Source: Rosa chinensis
Taxonomy: Eukaryota; Streptophyta; Magnoliopsida; Rosales; Rosaceae
DNA length: 64,000 bases
NCBI RefSeq assembly: GCF_002994745.2
Contig: NC_037090.1
Coordinates: 11,467,501-11,531,500, forward strand
Direction: 5' to 3'
Position numbers and translations under genes: made by a program. Below the pieces are notes generated by a model, which ran no database searches, was not told the DNA's origin, and saw only the letters and a list, made by a program, of their open reading frames with translations. Shown in pieces: positions 45,143-56,785 of this stretch. The stretch's first letter is position 1; the number at the start of each line of letters is the position of its first letter.

Positions 45143-45154
45143 GAAGATCACCTT

Positions 45155-45300
45155 ATCATGGTATCAGAGTCAGGTTACTCACGTGTGCATGTCTAACGAC
45201 TACACGGGCTCCACATCATCCCAAAAGTTGTTTACGTGTATGGTTTGAAAATTCGCCACACTTGCTGGAGCGTGTTGAGAATATATACATCCCACATGAG
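45155..45300 (+). mobile_element. Copia/TRIM remnant (primer site and LTR start)
   Basis: tggtatcagagtcaggtt (about 45159) is an initiator-tRNA-Met-type primer-binding site. About 110 bp later tgttgagaatatatacatcc (about 45272) looks like the start of an LTR. This is a short element remnant with no coding region. Confidence 0.5.
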
Positions 45301-45475
45301 AAAAATGAGACATTGCCTATGTGTTTATAAAGGTTTGGGTCACTCTATCAATTGTCAATTAGTTTTGGATGTAAACCTTAAATTACTTTATCAAATACTG
45401 GACGATGCAATTTCCGTGGGATTATATTTCCACGATCTTCACCAGTACGAGAGTTGAGTTTGCAGAGGACCAGAG

Positions 45476-45830
45476 TGTTATATAGTAGTAGTAATTAGTT
45501 TTCTTGTTAATTAGTTAATTAGTCCGCTTTGTTAATTAGCTTAGCTCTGTTAGGGTTGTTAATTGCAAGTTGTTAGCTTTCTGTTATGTCAAGTTAGTTA
45601 GTTAGCATTAACACAGATGATTGACACGTGGTGCTCATCTATGCATCCATTTCTTGTATAAATAGACTCGGCTCCTCATTCGGTAACAACCAAGCATCAG
45701 TAATAGACTCAGATATTTTTCTCCAGAAATTTCTTTCTTCTCTCTTGAGCAAATACTCAAACACTTTCACAGAGGTCCAGAACCATTCGATTTTTCCCCA
45801 TTTCACCAACTTTGACCGCTAAAATTCAGT
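45476..45830 (+). mobile_element. Possible solo LTR or LTR fragment
   Basis: Begins tgttatatagtagtag. Contains repeated ttagttagttag motifs, a CACGTG at about 45626 and a good TATAAATAG at about 45657, followed by C/T-rich leader-like text. The layout is typical of a Copia LTR with promoter. The 3' end and a target duplication were not identified. Confidence 0.4.
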
Positions 45831-46571
45831 TTGGTTAACATTTGAAATCTCATTTTGTCTTCAACCTAGCAGTCCTAGCTAGCTAGCTTGGACCATTTCT
45901 CCGATCTCGACATTGGTGATGCCCATCAAGACTCAGGATTTCTCAGTTGACATTAAGCATGTGCTAAATGCAATTAAACCAGAAAATCACTATGTATTGT
46001 GTATATGTACGTAAGTGGTTTATCACTGTATCGTTTTCTTGTAATATCATCATTATTGTTTATAAAAAGACATAATTGCACAATTTGCTACAATGGGTTT
46101 CACCTCAGTAGTCAGTACCAATTTGCTACCATAAGTTTTTAGAATTAGTCAATTTGTTATCCAAGGTTTTTATTTATTTATTTATTTATTATTATTATTT
46201 TTTTATAGAATAATGTTGCCCTAAGTTTTATTTTTGTCAATTTGCAATCCTTATGTCAAATTTGCTATTATAGGCTTCTAACATTAACCAATATACCTCC
46301 TTAAATTTTAAAATAGTCATTTACTACTCTAAATTTTTAAAATTAATTAATTTTTAGACGGAGGATTAGATGAATTAATATGACGAAAAGTTAAACAACT
46401 TTACCAGCCTCGCCAAAATTGATTCTACGCTGTTTTAGTGAGTGTGAGAAGCGAAAAATAGCAAAATCAGGCCTCCAGCAGACTCACTATATAGTTCGCC
46501 CAAATGGTTTTCGCTACTACGCTCGCCAAATCTAGGAGAGGAGAGAGAAATTCGAGACGCTCGCTATCTCA
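45831..46571. other. Non-coding sequence with short degenerate repeats
   Basis: Phrases such as caatttgctacc, caatttgttatcc, caatttgcaatcc and a (ttta)n tract (about 46165-46200) recur. No gene or bounded element is resolved. Confidence 0.4.
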
Positions 46572-46638
46572 TGTTAGGATATATGATGTTGTTGCATAGT
46601 GCCCTATAGCTGTATGCCATGTGTTGCTCTCTACTAAG

Positions 46639-47145
46639 TGTTGATGTCTAAAAGTTCGGCGGTAGCTGAACCTTTGTCAACGCCGATCCGGTGGGCGGAT
46701 CGATATTTGTGGTGTTCTCAAAGCTTCTGCTACCTGTCAAGTAAAATACAAAGGGTGTCAGAGGGAGACCGCGCTGAGCGGTCTTCGACTCTCCGATGCC
46801 TGAGTTAGTCAATGTATTTATGTTGACAAAGTAACAGTAGGTAAGTATTGAAAATGCGTAATTAATGAGGAGAGAGGGATAACCTTTTATAGGTGAGGAA
46901 GAGGCTGACCTCTTCCTTGTTTTCGATGTGGGACTGACGTGCTTCAGTTCCCAGCTTCAGGAGCTTCTGATGCTATTTTGGCGCGGCGCGTCGGCGGTGA
47001 TCTGGGGGTGATCCGCCGCCGAGGTTGTAGCCCGCCTAACGGTGTATCTGCATGTCATTCCTTTGGTTGGAATCAGTACATTTGGCGGTACAATGAGCGT
47101 GGCCCATTATAGCTAATTATGCTTGCAAATGTACATGTATGTACA
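46639..47145 (-). repeat. Tat element LTR (3' LTR on minus)
   Basis: 507 bp, GC-rich (gcgcggcgcgtcggcggtga). Pairs with 59073-59564. Contains ttttataggt, which is deleted in the other LTR. Confidence 0.9.
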
Positions 47146-48647
47146 AGTCCCCCAAGTCCCCAGTCAAGGAGGGCAATCTTGGTTGGGGAGTTGCTCGGCG
47201 GTTTTGAAGCGTTTTCTTCCGCTAGACTTGCAGGAGCATAATTAGCGTCAGTGCGTTGTCAACCATGGATTTTGTGAGCAAACGCTTTATACCCTTTCGG
47301 GTGGGCCCCTGCTAGGCCCCCACTCCCTGGCTAAGATAGACCTCTGGATGGTCGGCAAATTGTTAGTTGAGGGGGAGCTGTACGGAGCAAAGGGTGTTAG
47401 GTAGCGGACCCAATCTTAGCACCCGAGTGACGGGGGTCAACGTGACTGATCAGGGCCGTCGTAGACTGTTGATGAGTCCCCGTGTCCCGTAGGGATGGTC
47501 TGACCGTAACGCCGCGTGGCGGTCGTTGTCAGAGTGAGGTGTGGCCTCGGGATCCGCCGCTGGCGGATATCCCCCCGCTAGCTGCAGCAGGAAACAGCGT
47601 CCAGTAGGCGTGCGTGGCGGTACTTTATTGAGCAATATTGCTTTGAACAAAGCACGCAGTTTGCAAGATGAAAGGGGGTTCCGCCAGAGGTGTGTAGCGG
47701 AAGACACCCTGCTTGCAGGATGGCTAGGGAGAAGTTCTGCTGGCGGGGTTTCGCTCAGCGGAGACTTCGTCACCTGGAAGATGACAAGGGAAGAGTTCCG
47801 CTGGCGGGGTTTCGCTCAGCGGAGACTTCGTCACTTGGAAGATGACAAGGTGGGAGTTCCGCTGGGGGGGGCCTCGCTCAACGGAGACTTCCTCCAAGGG
47901 AGGAGTTCCGCTGGCGGGGTTTCGCTCAGCGGAGACTTCCTGCAAGGGGGAAGTTCCGCTGGCGGGTTTTCGCTCAGCGGAGACTTCGTCACTTGGAGGA
48001 TGACAAGGGAGAAGTTCCGCTGGCGGGGTTTCGCTCAGCGGAGACTTCGGACGGTTGGTGAAGCCATCCAAAGTGGTTACTTCCACCAGACGCTTCGTCT
48101 GGTGGCCATTGACACGTGTCCAACCCGTAGAGGGTTAGCGTGCGGAGGCTTGCCTCCTAAGCCATGCCATCTTCTCGCCATAAATGATAGTAATTATGGA
48201 TTTCGAAACCGAGGCAACGCCTCGGTTAATCCGGAGAGTAAGTGGAGACTGGCGACACGTGTACGGCTGGTGTGTGATGTCGTTTTTGAGCGGGCGGCTT
48301 AGAACGCGTTGATGTTGACATAAAAGGGAGGAACTCTGTCGAAATTTGACATTTCGTGAAAACTTCAAACCCGAGTCGTCGTCTTCAAGCTCTGCGATTT
48401 GCGAAGCGAGTTCTAGGGGACGAAATTTGTTGAGCTAACGGGTTTTGGGGACGGATATTGGTGCTTTTGACATGGTTAGGATATCTGGATCCACTAGATG
48501 GTCGAATCTGGGTTAAGTGTTTGCGGCTTGTTTGTTCTGGTTTTTGTGTTTTCTGGGTAAACTGTTGCTGATGTTCTTGGCCATAACTGATAAAAGAATA
48601 GGCTAGATATGTGCTTGTGCTAACTGGTGTGGGTTTTAGGGTTTGGG
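47146..48647. other. Tat element region between 3' LTR and antisense ORF
   Basis: Polypurine tract next to the LTR, a 45-63-bp minisatellite at 47720-48050, and further GC-rich sequence possibly acting as promoter and leader of the antisense ORF (the acceptor-like gttttag at 48633-48639 precedes its ATG). The 253-aa frame at 47541-48302 mostly reflects the minisatellite. Confidence 0.6.
47720..48050. repeat. Minisatellite, ~6 units of 45-63 bp
   Basis: Units share gttccgctggcggggtttcg and ctcagcggagacttc; some carry an extra gtcacttggaagatgacaag and others lack it. Confidence 0.9.
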
Positions 48648-51335
48648 ATGGCTAACGTCATAGAGATTTCGAGCAGTGAGGATTCCGGGTCTGACGTGTC
48701 GTTCAGCGCGGCGGATAGAATATTTATTGACTCGTTGCATCCGTCTGCCCATGCAGGAACCTCACTGCCAGAACCGCTAGAGGTTGAGCCGCTACAGACC
48801 ATACCTTGGGAAGTAGCCATGGGTCGTGCTTCACGTCTAGAGAGCTCCAGGGTGGGTGAGGCCACTGCGGCCAAATCTAGGCGCGACGAGCGGTTGGCAA
48901 GCAATAGCGCTGCCCTTGGCTCCGCTGGGGAAGAGGAAACAGCGGGGGAGGATGCTGAGTCAGCGTGGTTCCTCCAGGATGGCACCCCTATTGACGAGGC
49001 GGGAGGGCGGATGAATGTTGCCGCCGTTAGTAGGATGAAGCGGACATTCCGGCTGTCGGGATAGGTGAAACTGCGCCCGCCTACGGCGGATGAGAAAGCG
49101 TCTATTCTCCCGAAGGGGTTTGCCGCCGTGCACGAGGACATATTCCGCCAAGGAGTGACATTCCCACTGGTGCCCAACCTTCAGATTCTGGTGTGCGAGT
49201 TTGGCCTTGCCTTTGGTCAAGTCTGCCCTAACATGTGGCGTTTGATGCTGGCGCTAAACTCACTGTGGCGGTTGTCCGGATGCAAAGGGCCTACTGTGGC
49301 GGAGGTGCTTCACTTCTACGAGCTGGTTTACGTAAAGCGTCAGGGTTGTAGAGGGCAAGTGAACTTGAGCCGCCGGCAGGGAGCGCCCAAGCTGATTGAG
49401 AATCTAAGGGATTCAATGTCCTACTGGCGGCGGACCTTCTGCGTCGCCACAGAGGGTTGGGAGTATCACACTGGGTCGAATGGGGAAGGGCCGACGTTTA
49501 GGATTAAGTCGGAGTTCCAACCCATCCGAGGTTGGTAACCGGTCTCCGCTGAACGTAGTTGGCGGGTGCCTGTATTTTTACTAACGACTATTGTGTTTGT
49601 GCAGCGGGACTGCGGTATAACCTGACGCGCGAAGAGGAGTGTCGCGTAGCACGGATCAGGGGTTGCTGGTGGAACCGCAACTTGCTGGACTTCTGACTTT
49701 TGACCGGCTGGGAGTTGCTGGTTGATCAGCGGCTAACTCGCTCCATTGGTAAGAAATCTCCACCATAGTGCTTTTGTTTTATGATAAGCAACCCAGGCTG
49801 ATTGGTTTTTTTTTTTTTTTTTTAGAACATCCGCCGGGAAACACTCGCAGTCGTGACACTTTCGAAAAAGGGATGGATCATGCGGAGATAGACAGCTTCC
49901 TGGAGACCATGTACGCCGAGGGGCTGGCGGCCCAGAAGACAGTGGTGAACCCCGAGACACTGGCGCTGAGCCAGTCCTTGGTTCCGGTGGTGCTGACAAT
50001 GCCGCACCATTCCCATCTTGGTGACGACGGCCTGCCTGTCGTTCAGTCGGGGGCTCCCGTGGCGGGCGGGAAAAAGGGGGTCGCAGCAGCGGCTACGCAG
50101 AAGGAGAGGGTGCCAGCCACCAGGCGCAGTCCCCATAAAGAAAGACCGGTACCGCCGCTGGAGACCGCCACCAGGCCAAGGGAGGAGCAGCCGGCGGAGG
50201 GCACGAGGGTTGCTGCTGGTAATACAAGGGCGCTGGAGAGAAAGCGCCGGCAGATTGACTCCCTTGAAGAGGAAGGGGGGAGGATGTGGAGCCAGTCCTG
50301 GTCCGCCGACAGAAGAAGGCCCGCCAAGCCCCGTCGAAATCTGCCGTGGTGGGGGGAGAGGCGCCCGCCGCCAGTGACTTGGACTCATTCTCAGAGTATG
50401 CGGAGTTCATGACGGATGGCGAGCGGGAGTTCCTCTTCCATCTTTGTGAACGGCTAGGATTCGGCGGCCTAGCGGGGATCTCGCGCCCAACGGCTGTTGA
50501 CCAGTCGCCTTACAGCTCGGCGTTTGGTCAAATATCCGCAGGGTTGCACGATATGTTTGAAGCGGCGAAGAAGCAGCCTCTGGTCGAAGGAGAGCTTAGG
50601 GAGGAAATCCAAAGTCTCCAGAAGGAGCTGGCGGAGGCGAGGGAGAAGCTGGCGGAGATGGAGCGGCGTCTGGCAAAGGTGGAGTGTGACTTTGCGGATG
50701 CCCGAGGCAAACTGACTGTGGCCATTGAGCGGGACTTGGAGAGGAACGACCATGTCTCCAAGCTGGAGCAGGACATCGCCCTGTTACAGGAGCGGATAGC
50801 TGCCAAGGACAAAAAGCTCATTATCGTGCAGCGGGAGTCTGCCGCCAGAATGACTGAGGTGCAACGGCTAGAGGGTCAGGTTGCCCGCCTGAGGGCCTAA
50901 GGGGATACTGCCGCGGCCGCTGCCGTTGAAGCATTCAAACAATCGGCGGAGTACAAGAAAAATCTGACCGAGTCGGCGAAGGCTGGGGCCCTAGCAAACA
51001 TAGACATGCTGAAGCGGAAGGGCGTCATCGACTTCGTGAAAGCGTCCCAGCCCGACGTGCCGCCGGCTAAGAGTGCCCCGCCGGAGAAAAGTGTCATAAC
51101 TGCCCCCGCGGAAGGTGCCCGCTCCGGTAGCGGAGAAAGTGGCGCACGATCGGCGGAAGGATCGCAGCAGACTCCTACCCAGTCAGAGGTGTCGCGCGCC
51201 AGCTTCTTGGCGGCGCACACCCGGGCGGACGACGTAATAGAAACTCCCAGTCCCACAGCCCGGGGGTCCTATCAAACGAGCCGCGCCATTGTGCCACCGC
51301 ATGCTGAAGCGGAAGATGCCGAGGGCAACCCCTGA
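48648..51335 (+). pseudogene. Antisense ORF of the Tat element (putative gypsy-type transposon protein), decayed
   Basis: ATG 48648 (MANVIEISSSEDSGSD). The first part has an acidic N-terminus, then a globular segment (LPKGFAAVHEDIFRQGVTFP, then PNMWRLMLALNSLWRL and LHFYELVYVKRQ) resembling the plant 'putative gypsy type transposon' family that I recall as Pfam PF04195. Likely introns: donor near 49535 to acceptor near 49604, and donor 49749 to a T-rich acceptor at 49823-49824. The C-terminal part is a long coiled coil (ELREEIQSLQKELAEAREKL). Lesions: TAG 49062, TGA near 49695, a frameshift near 50286-50400, and TAA 50898; it ends at 51335. The function of this family is unknown. Strand and position are as expected for Tat antisense ORFs. 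Confidence 0.75.
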
Positions 51336-51479
51336 AGTTGGAACCTCACTTTATTTTTATTTTTTTGTATATCCGTTGAGGCATAACGATTTGTGACAAA
51401 TATTTTGCAATGGAATGAAGTTTTTTTTTTTTGGATGTGTTTGTACTGCTAGTATTTTGACTTGGAGATTTCCTTTGTC
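51336..51479. other. Gap between antisense ORF and pol 3' end
   Basis: Short spacer with a T-run near 51420-51433. The integrase C-terminus expected here is missing, so a deletion is likely. Confidence 0.5.
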
Positions 51480-52101
51480 GAGCAATGAAACATTAAAGGA
51501 ATTGTCCGAACATCATACAAAAAGGAGTTTCACCGGTGGCGGTAGTTGGAGTTGTCCGGATGGCCCAGAGGACCTCTGGAAGCTTCTCCGCCCACAAACC
51601 CTTGGCGTCGTCGAGCTTCTTGATTATCTTGTTTGCTGCTTCGACCTGGCCGTTGGTTTAGGGATGGGTTACAGATGCAAAACTTAACTTGGTGCCCAAG
51701 TTGGCGGTAAAGGAGATGAGTTCCTTATTGTTGAACTGCGTGCCGTTGTCTGTAATGATTGTATGTGGGACACCATAGCGGCAGTAGATGTTCTTCCAAA
51801 GGAAGTGAATTACCTTGGCGGTAGTTATTGCCGTCAGTGGCTCCGCCTCTATCCACTTGCTGTTGTAGTCGATGGCAACAATAATGTACTTGAACTGGCC
51901 CTTGGCGGTTTGGAATTTTCCCATCAAATCAAGGCCCCACGTGGAGTGAATCCATGGGCCGATGATGATTGACAGCGGCTCTGCCGGTGCATGTGGGAGG
52001 TCTGCAAACTGTTGGCATTTGTGGCAAGACCTCGAAATCCGCCGGGCGTCATCACCAAGTGTGGGCCAGAAGTAGTCCTGTCGCATTGTGCGGTTGGCCA
52101 A
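51480..52101 (-). pseudogene. Tat integrase, truncated
   Basis: Reads RISRSCHKCQQFAD (zinc-binding), LDLMGKF (first Asp), IITDNGTQF (second Asp). A premature TAA near 51659 sits where a Gln codon is expected before TNGQVEAANKIIKKLDD (catalytic Glu region), which continues in frame to about 51490. Missing the C-terminal domain. The frame also breaks against the RNase H segment near 52102-52132. Confidence 0.85.
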
Positions 52102-52131
52102 GGATCTGGCGCCCGAGTGGTTTCTACATTC

Positions 52132-53499
52132 TCAAGCATGGATTTCCGCTAGGACGGCTTGTCCCTCCTCTGGTGTTAGGCAGCGGAGGTTGGGATGGGT
52201 GAATCCCTGGCGGTAAAGCCTGCCATTCTGGATGTTATAGCGGGTTGCTCGCCGCTTCAGCTGTCTCGCCTGGACCTTATCCTCCGGCAATGTGCCGCTG
52301 CGCTTGTACGCAATGATCTCATCCATCCAGCTGGGACTGACCTCAATGCTGAAGATGTCCGCCAGTGTCTTTGTGATACTTGGCCTGTCAAGGCATTCCA
52401 CTCTTGTGTCCGTTGGACTTTGATGCGATTGGGCGGTTGCCAATTTCGCCAGTGAATCAGCTTTGGCGTTCCTTTCCCTGAGGATTTGTGTGATGGTGTG
52501 AAATTTGAACTTTTTAAGCAGCGTTTTGACGTACCCCAAATATGCCGCTAACTGCTTGTCCTTGGCTTGGAAGCTGTCGTTGACCTGGTTAACGACTAAT
52601 TGAGAGTCGCTGAATATGTTGACACTGTCAGCACCCGAGTCGATGGCAAGGAGTAGGCCGGCAATGAGTGCTTCGTACTCCGCCATATTGTTTGAAGCCT
52701 TGAAGTTGAATTTCAATGCGTACTCCGCGTTTAGTCCCCCTGGTCCTGTCAAGATGACTCCAGCGCCGCTGGCCTTGGAGCTAGCGGAGCCGTCAACATG
52801 CAGGTTCCAATCCGAGTGTAGAGGAATTACTTCCACAGCGGTTACCATTTCCGTTCGAGGCCCAGTCTTGGTACCGGGGTCTGGTTGACGCTCGGTGAGT
52901 TCAGCGATAAAGTCTGCCATTGCCTGGCCCTTCATGGCGGTTCTTGGCTTGTAGTCTATGTCGAACTCGCTGAGCTCAATGGCCCACTTGCTAAGGCGCC
53001 CCGAGTGTTCAGGGTTTTGCATCACTTGCCTCAGCGGTTGATTGGTTAACACATGGATTGTGTGAGCCTGGAAGTATTGGCGGAGGCGCCTGGCGGCAAC
53101 GATGAGTGCGAGGGCTAGTTGTTCTAAGTGAGGATATCTTGTTTCTGCTCCGTTCATGCCCTTGCCGGCGTAGAACACCGGGAGCTCGTCTTGGCCCTCT
53201 GGCCGGACAATGGCGCAGCTTACTGCCGATATCGAGACCGCTAGGTATATGAACAGTGTCTCTCCTTGCACAGGGACAGAAAGGAAAGGGACTGTCGCTA
53301 GGTATTCCTTCAAGCCCTGGAACGCCGCCTGACACTCTGGGTTCCAATTGATGATTTTCTTGTGAGTTGTTTTGAGGAGCTTGAAGATTGGGGCACACTT
53401 ATCAGTGAGTCTGGAGATGAATCGGGAAAGGGCGGTTAATTTGCCCTGGAGGCACTGGACGTCTACCTTATACTCGGGGTCCGCCAGGTTAAGGATGGC
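52132..53499 (-). pseudogene. Tat RT C-terminus and RNase H
   Basis: Contains the RT connection and first RNase H (PVFYAGKGMNGAETRYPHLE), then the second, plant-type RNase H common in Tat elements: WNLHVDGSASSKASGAGVIL, NMAEYEALIAGL and FSDSQLVVNQV (catalytic Asp-Glu-Asp present). It continues in frame from the RT segment through a single TAG (53502-53500). A second RNase H domain is a lineage marker of Tat elements. Confidence 0.85.
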
Positions 53500-54510
53500 C
53501 TATACCTTCTTTGGGTTAGCCTCGATGCCTCGCTCGCTGACGATGTAACCCAGAAATTTGCTAGCGGTGACCCCAAAGAAACATTTTTCTGGGTTGAGGC
53601 GCATACCGCAGGCCAGGAGAATGGTTACTATGATCTTGAGGTTTGCCACATGGCCGCCGGCCTTTATGCTCTTAACTAGCATGTCGTCCACATAGACCTC
53701 GATGATTTTTCCCAGATGCTCAGTGAACATGGCGTTCATCAACCCCTGATAAGTTGCACCGGCGTTCTTCAGACAGAAAGGCATGACATTGTAGCAGTAG
53801 AGGCCTTTATCGGTGGTGAATGTGGTGCATTCCTGGTCGCAGGGGTGCATCTTGATCTGATTGTATCCGGAGAACTCATCCATCATGCTGAGGAGCTCAT
53901 GTCCGGCGGTTGCATCGACTAGCTGATCGATACGAGGTAGCGGGAAACTATCCTTTGGGCATGCCTTGTTGAGATTTTTGAAGTCGACACACATTAGCCA
54001 CTTGCCGCTGGGTTTCTTGACCATTACCAAATTGGAGATCCACTGGGGATAGACGACCTGGCGGATGAATCCAATGCCCTGTAGCTTGGCGACTTCCTCT
54101 CCTATTGCCTGGTACTTCTCCTCATCAAAGGCCCTTCGCTTATGCTTGATGGGATAAAAGGAGGGTTTGATGGTCAGCTTATGAGTGATGATTTCAGGAG
54201 AGATCCCTGGCATGTCCGCGTAGGACCATGCAAAGACGGCGGCGTTATCACGCAGGAATTGAGTGAGCTCTGCCGCCACCTCTGGGTCTAGCTGGGCGCC
54301 TATGCGGACTGTCCGTTCAGGGTGTTCATCTGAGATGCAGACAACCTTCAACGACGTCTCTGGGTTGACCGGTTCTTTCTTTACATATTTTTTCTCCTCA
54401 TCTCTAGGGTCTTCGAAAATATGTGGGGGTGGTGCCTGGTTGCCCACTGTCAGGATCTCCTGGCGGCGCGCCGAGCGTGCTATAGTCGTTAAATAGCATT
54501 CTCGAGCCAA
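53500..54510 (-). pseudogene. Tat reverse transcriptase
   Basis: Ty3/Gypsy RT motifs in order: RRAFDEEKYQAIGEEVAKL, KPSGKWLMCVDFKNLNKACP, MMDEFSGYNQIKMH, TTDKGLYCYNVMPFCLKNAG, and catalytic EVYVDDMLVKS. It ends in a premature TAG (53502-53500) after NPKKV, where the frame otherwise continues. Cys replaces the usual Gly in FGLKNAG. Confidence 0.9.
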
Positions 54511-55341
54511 CTATTGACTTCCCCTCACACAGCCCGTGCCGTTGGGTGTGGGGAACTTCATGAGAAGCATGTATCCCGCGATGATGCACTTGAGCTTGTT
54601 AAGCGTTGGTCGTCCAATGATGGCGTTGTACGAACTGAAACAATCGACAATAATGAATTCCGTATGCACCTCCGCCATGCATGGGCTAGTGCCAATAACC
54701 AGTCGCATGTAATCCGACCCCAACGGTTGTGTGACGTCGCCGGAAAAGTTGAGCAGTGGCTCGTGATCCTGGAGTAGTTTCTTGTTTCGCTTGAGATGGT
54801 CGTAGCAACTGCTGAAGATGACGTTGACAGCGGACCATCCATCCACCAAGATTCTCCCCACAGAAAATTTGCCCAGAATGGCGTCGACCAAAAATGGGTC
54901 GTCATGGGGTAAATGCACTCCACGCTCTTCCTCCCAACCTGATCTCGGGAGTTTGGCGGATCTTTCGTAGCGGATGTTGCAGACTTCCTTTGGGTGATTA
55001 GCCCGTGCATAGCGTTTCCTTGCCCTGTGGGACATGCCCGTGATTGGGGCACCGCCATCGATGGTGTTGATACGGCCCAAAGTCTCAACATTAGCGATCA
55101 CAGGTGGCGGTTGACGCACCTTGAACTGCTCCATCTTGCCGTCACGGTACAAGGTCTCAATGGCCGTTTTGAGAGCATTGCAGTTGTTGGTATTGTGGCC
55201 GCTGTCCTCGTGGTATTTGCACCACTTGCCGGTGTTCCTGGGTTTACCCGCTTTTGGGTACCTTGGCTGGGGTGGCGGTGGGATCTGATCCTTGCACTGA
55301 TTGTAAATGTCCTCATACGAGGCCGTGAGGACTGTGAACAC
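54511..55341 (-). pseudogene. Tat Gag C-terminus and aspartic protease
   Basis: KWCKYHEDSGHNTNNC is the CCHC-like nucleic-acid-binding motif of Tat Gag. The protease site reads ILVDGWSAVNVIF and IIGRPTLNKL follows, as in Tat proteases; the residue after DG is Trp, unusual and possibly inactivating. Ends in TGA; RT starts just after it in the same frame region. Confidence 0.8.
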
Positions 55342-56785
55342 TGCATGCCGCTGCGAGGACTCTGCCTGCTTGTTGCGGTTATCCCCATGGGTTGGGCGGT
55401 TGCCCTTGTTGTAGTGTTGGTCCCTCTGCCGCTTGTTCTAGTGGTGGCCCTGCGGCCACTCCCTCTTCTTGTCAGTTAGAGGTGCCGAAGGGGTCTTGTT
55501 AGCAGTTTCCTGATGACTGGGTGATGGCTGTGTTGATTTTGTTGGAGTTGGTGGTGGCGGTGGGGTTTCTCCATATGTGAGGAATTCCGCCTGGGCATGG
55601 ATGACCGCCTCACTCATTACGCAGTCATATACCGCATTAGAATGATTGTAGTTGAGGTGATAGAGGAATGGCCATTTGAGGAGTCCCTGCTTAAAGGCCA
55701 CCAATGCCATTGTTTTGTCTAGGTCACGGCACTGAGACGCTGCCGCCCGCCACATTGTGACAAAGGCCTTTAGTGATTCGTCCGCCCCTGCTAGAAGCCG
55801 AACAGCTGACTTGTATTGTGATGTCCGGCAGACAATAGGATGAAGCGAGAGAGGAAGGCGTGTGATAGTGCGTGGAATGAGTCAATGGACCCTGGCGGAC
55901 ACTCGAAAAACCAACTCATCGCCTCACCGTCCAATGTTTCGCTGAACAAGTGGCACAGGGTGGCGTCGTCAAATCCCTTGTTGTTGGTGACTTTTTTGAA
56001 GGTGTCCATGTGGACGAAGGGAACAGACATTCCGCCGTAATGCGACATCTTCGGGGTTTTTGCATACTCTAGTCTGATAGCTTGCAGAATCGCAGCGGTG
56101 AAAGGCCCAGGTCTGGAAGCGAAAAGTAGGTTCTGAGTTGGAGCTGGGGCTCCCGACTCCGCCCGGATCAGCTGCTGCTCCAGTTGTTGCATCCTTTCCA
56201 ATATTTGGGTGGTTGCATCGCCGGCGAAATCAGCCCGAACACTCCGCTGGACCTCCCTGCGCCTTGGCGCAGGCGGACTGCCTTCAGTCCTTGTCCTAGC
56301 TTCCGAGCGGTTGGTGTGCGGCAGTGATTCCGCCTCCTGCTCTAGCATTAGTTGGGGGATGGGCGGTGGTCCCATCCCCAATAACTCAGGTGGTTCCAGC
56401 GGTATTTGCATCGGTATGGCTGGCTCTGGTACCAATGTGCCAGCGCCGGGTCGACTACGCCTGGTGTTACGTGACTGTTCGCTTTGCGCTGGATTGGCGG
56501 TAGCTCCCAGCGTCCTCTTCAGTTCATCAAAATGTGACATCAGTGTAGCCAACTGTCTTTGGGCCTCAGCCTTCTCCTTACGCTCCTCCTCGCGCTCTCT
56601 GTTTGCCTTATGAAGATCCACTAGTGCCAGCTCGTACATAGTGATGAAATCTTGGCCCGGCGGGTGGCTGCTGCTTGGATTTGCCTCAACGCCGGGGTTG
56701 TGAATAGTGCGCGGTTAACGCCTACCGCTGGGTTGGAGGGTTGGGGGATGGCGGAATGGTCTGCCTGCTCTTCAGCGTTTCCCCC
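55342..56785 (-). pseudogene. Tat Gag, interrupted near its start by a solo LTR
   Basis: Includes a coiled coil (NREREEERKEKAEAQRQL), the Gag core (FVHMDTFKKVTNNKGFDDA, then LCHLFSETLDGEAMSWFFE) and FVTMWRAAASQCRDL, MALVAFKQGLL. Frames break near 55780 and 55400-55440. The N-terminal codons are separated by the solo LTR at 56786-58999 from the leader at 59000-59052. Confidence 0.8.

Noticed and set aside
47541..48302. 253-aa plus-strand open frame
   Set aside because: It runs through a 45-63-bp minisatellite and has a mirror frame on the other strand; no domain, so not called as a gene.
49733..50821. Several minus-strand frames of 90-190 aa
   Set aside because: Shadows of the GC-rich antisense ORF of the Tat element.
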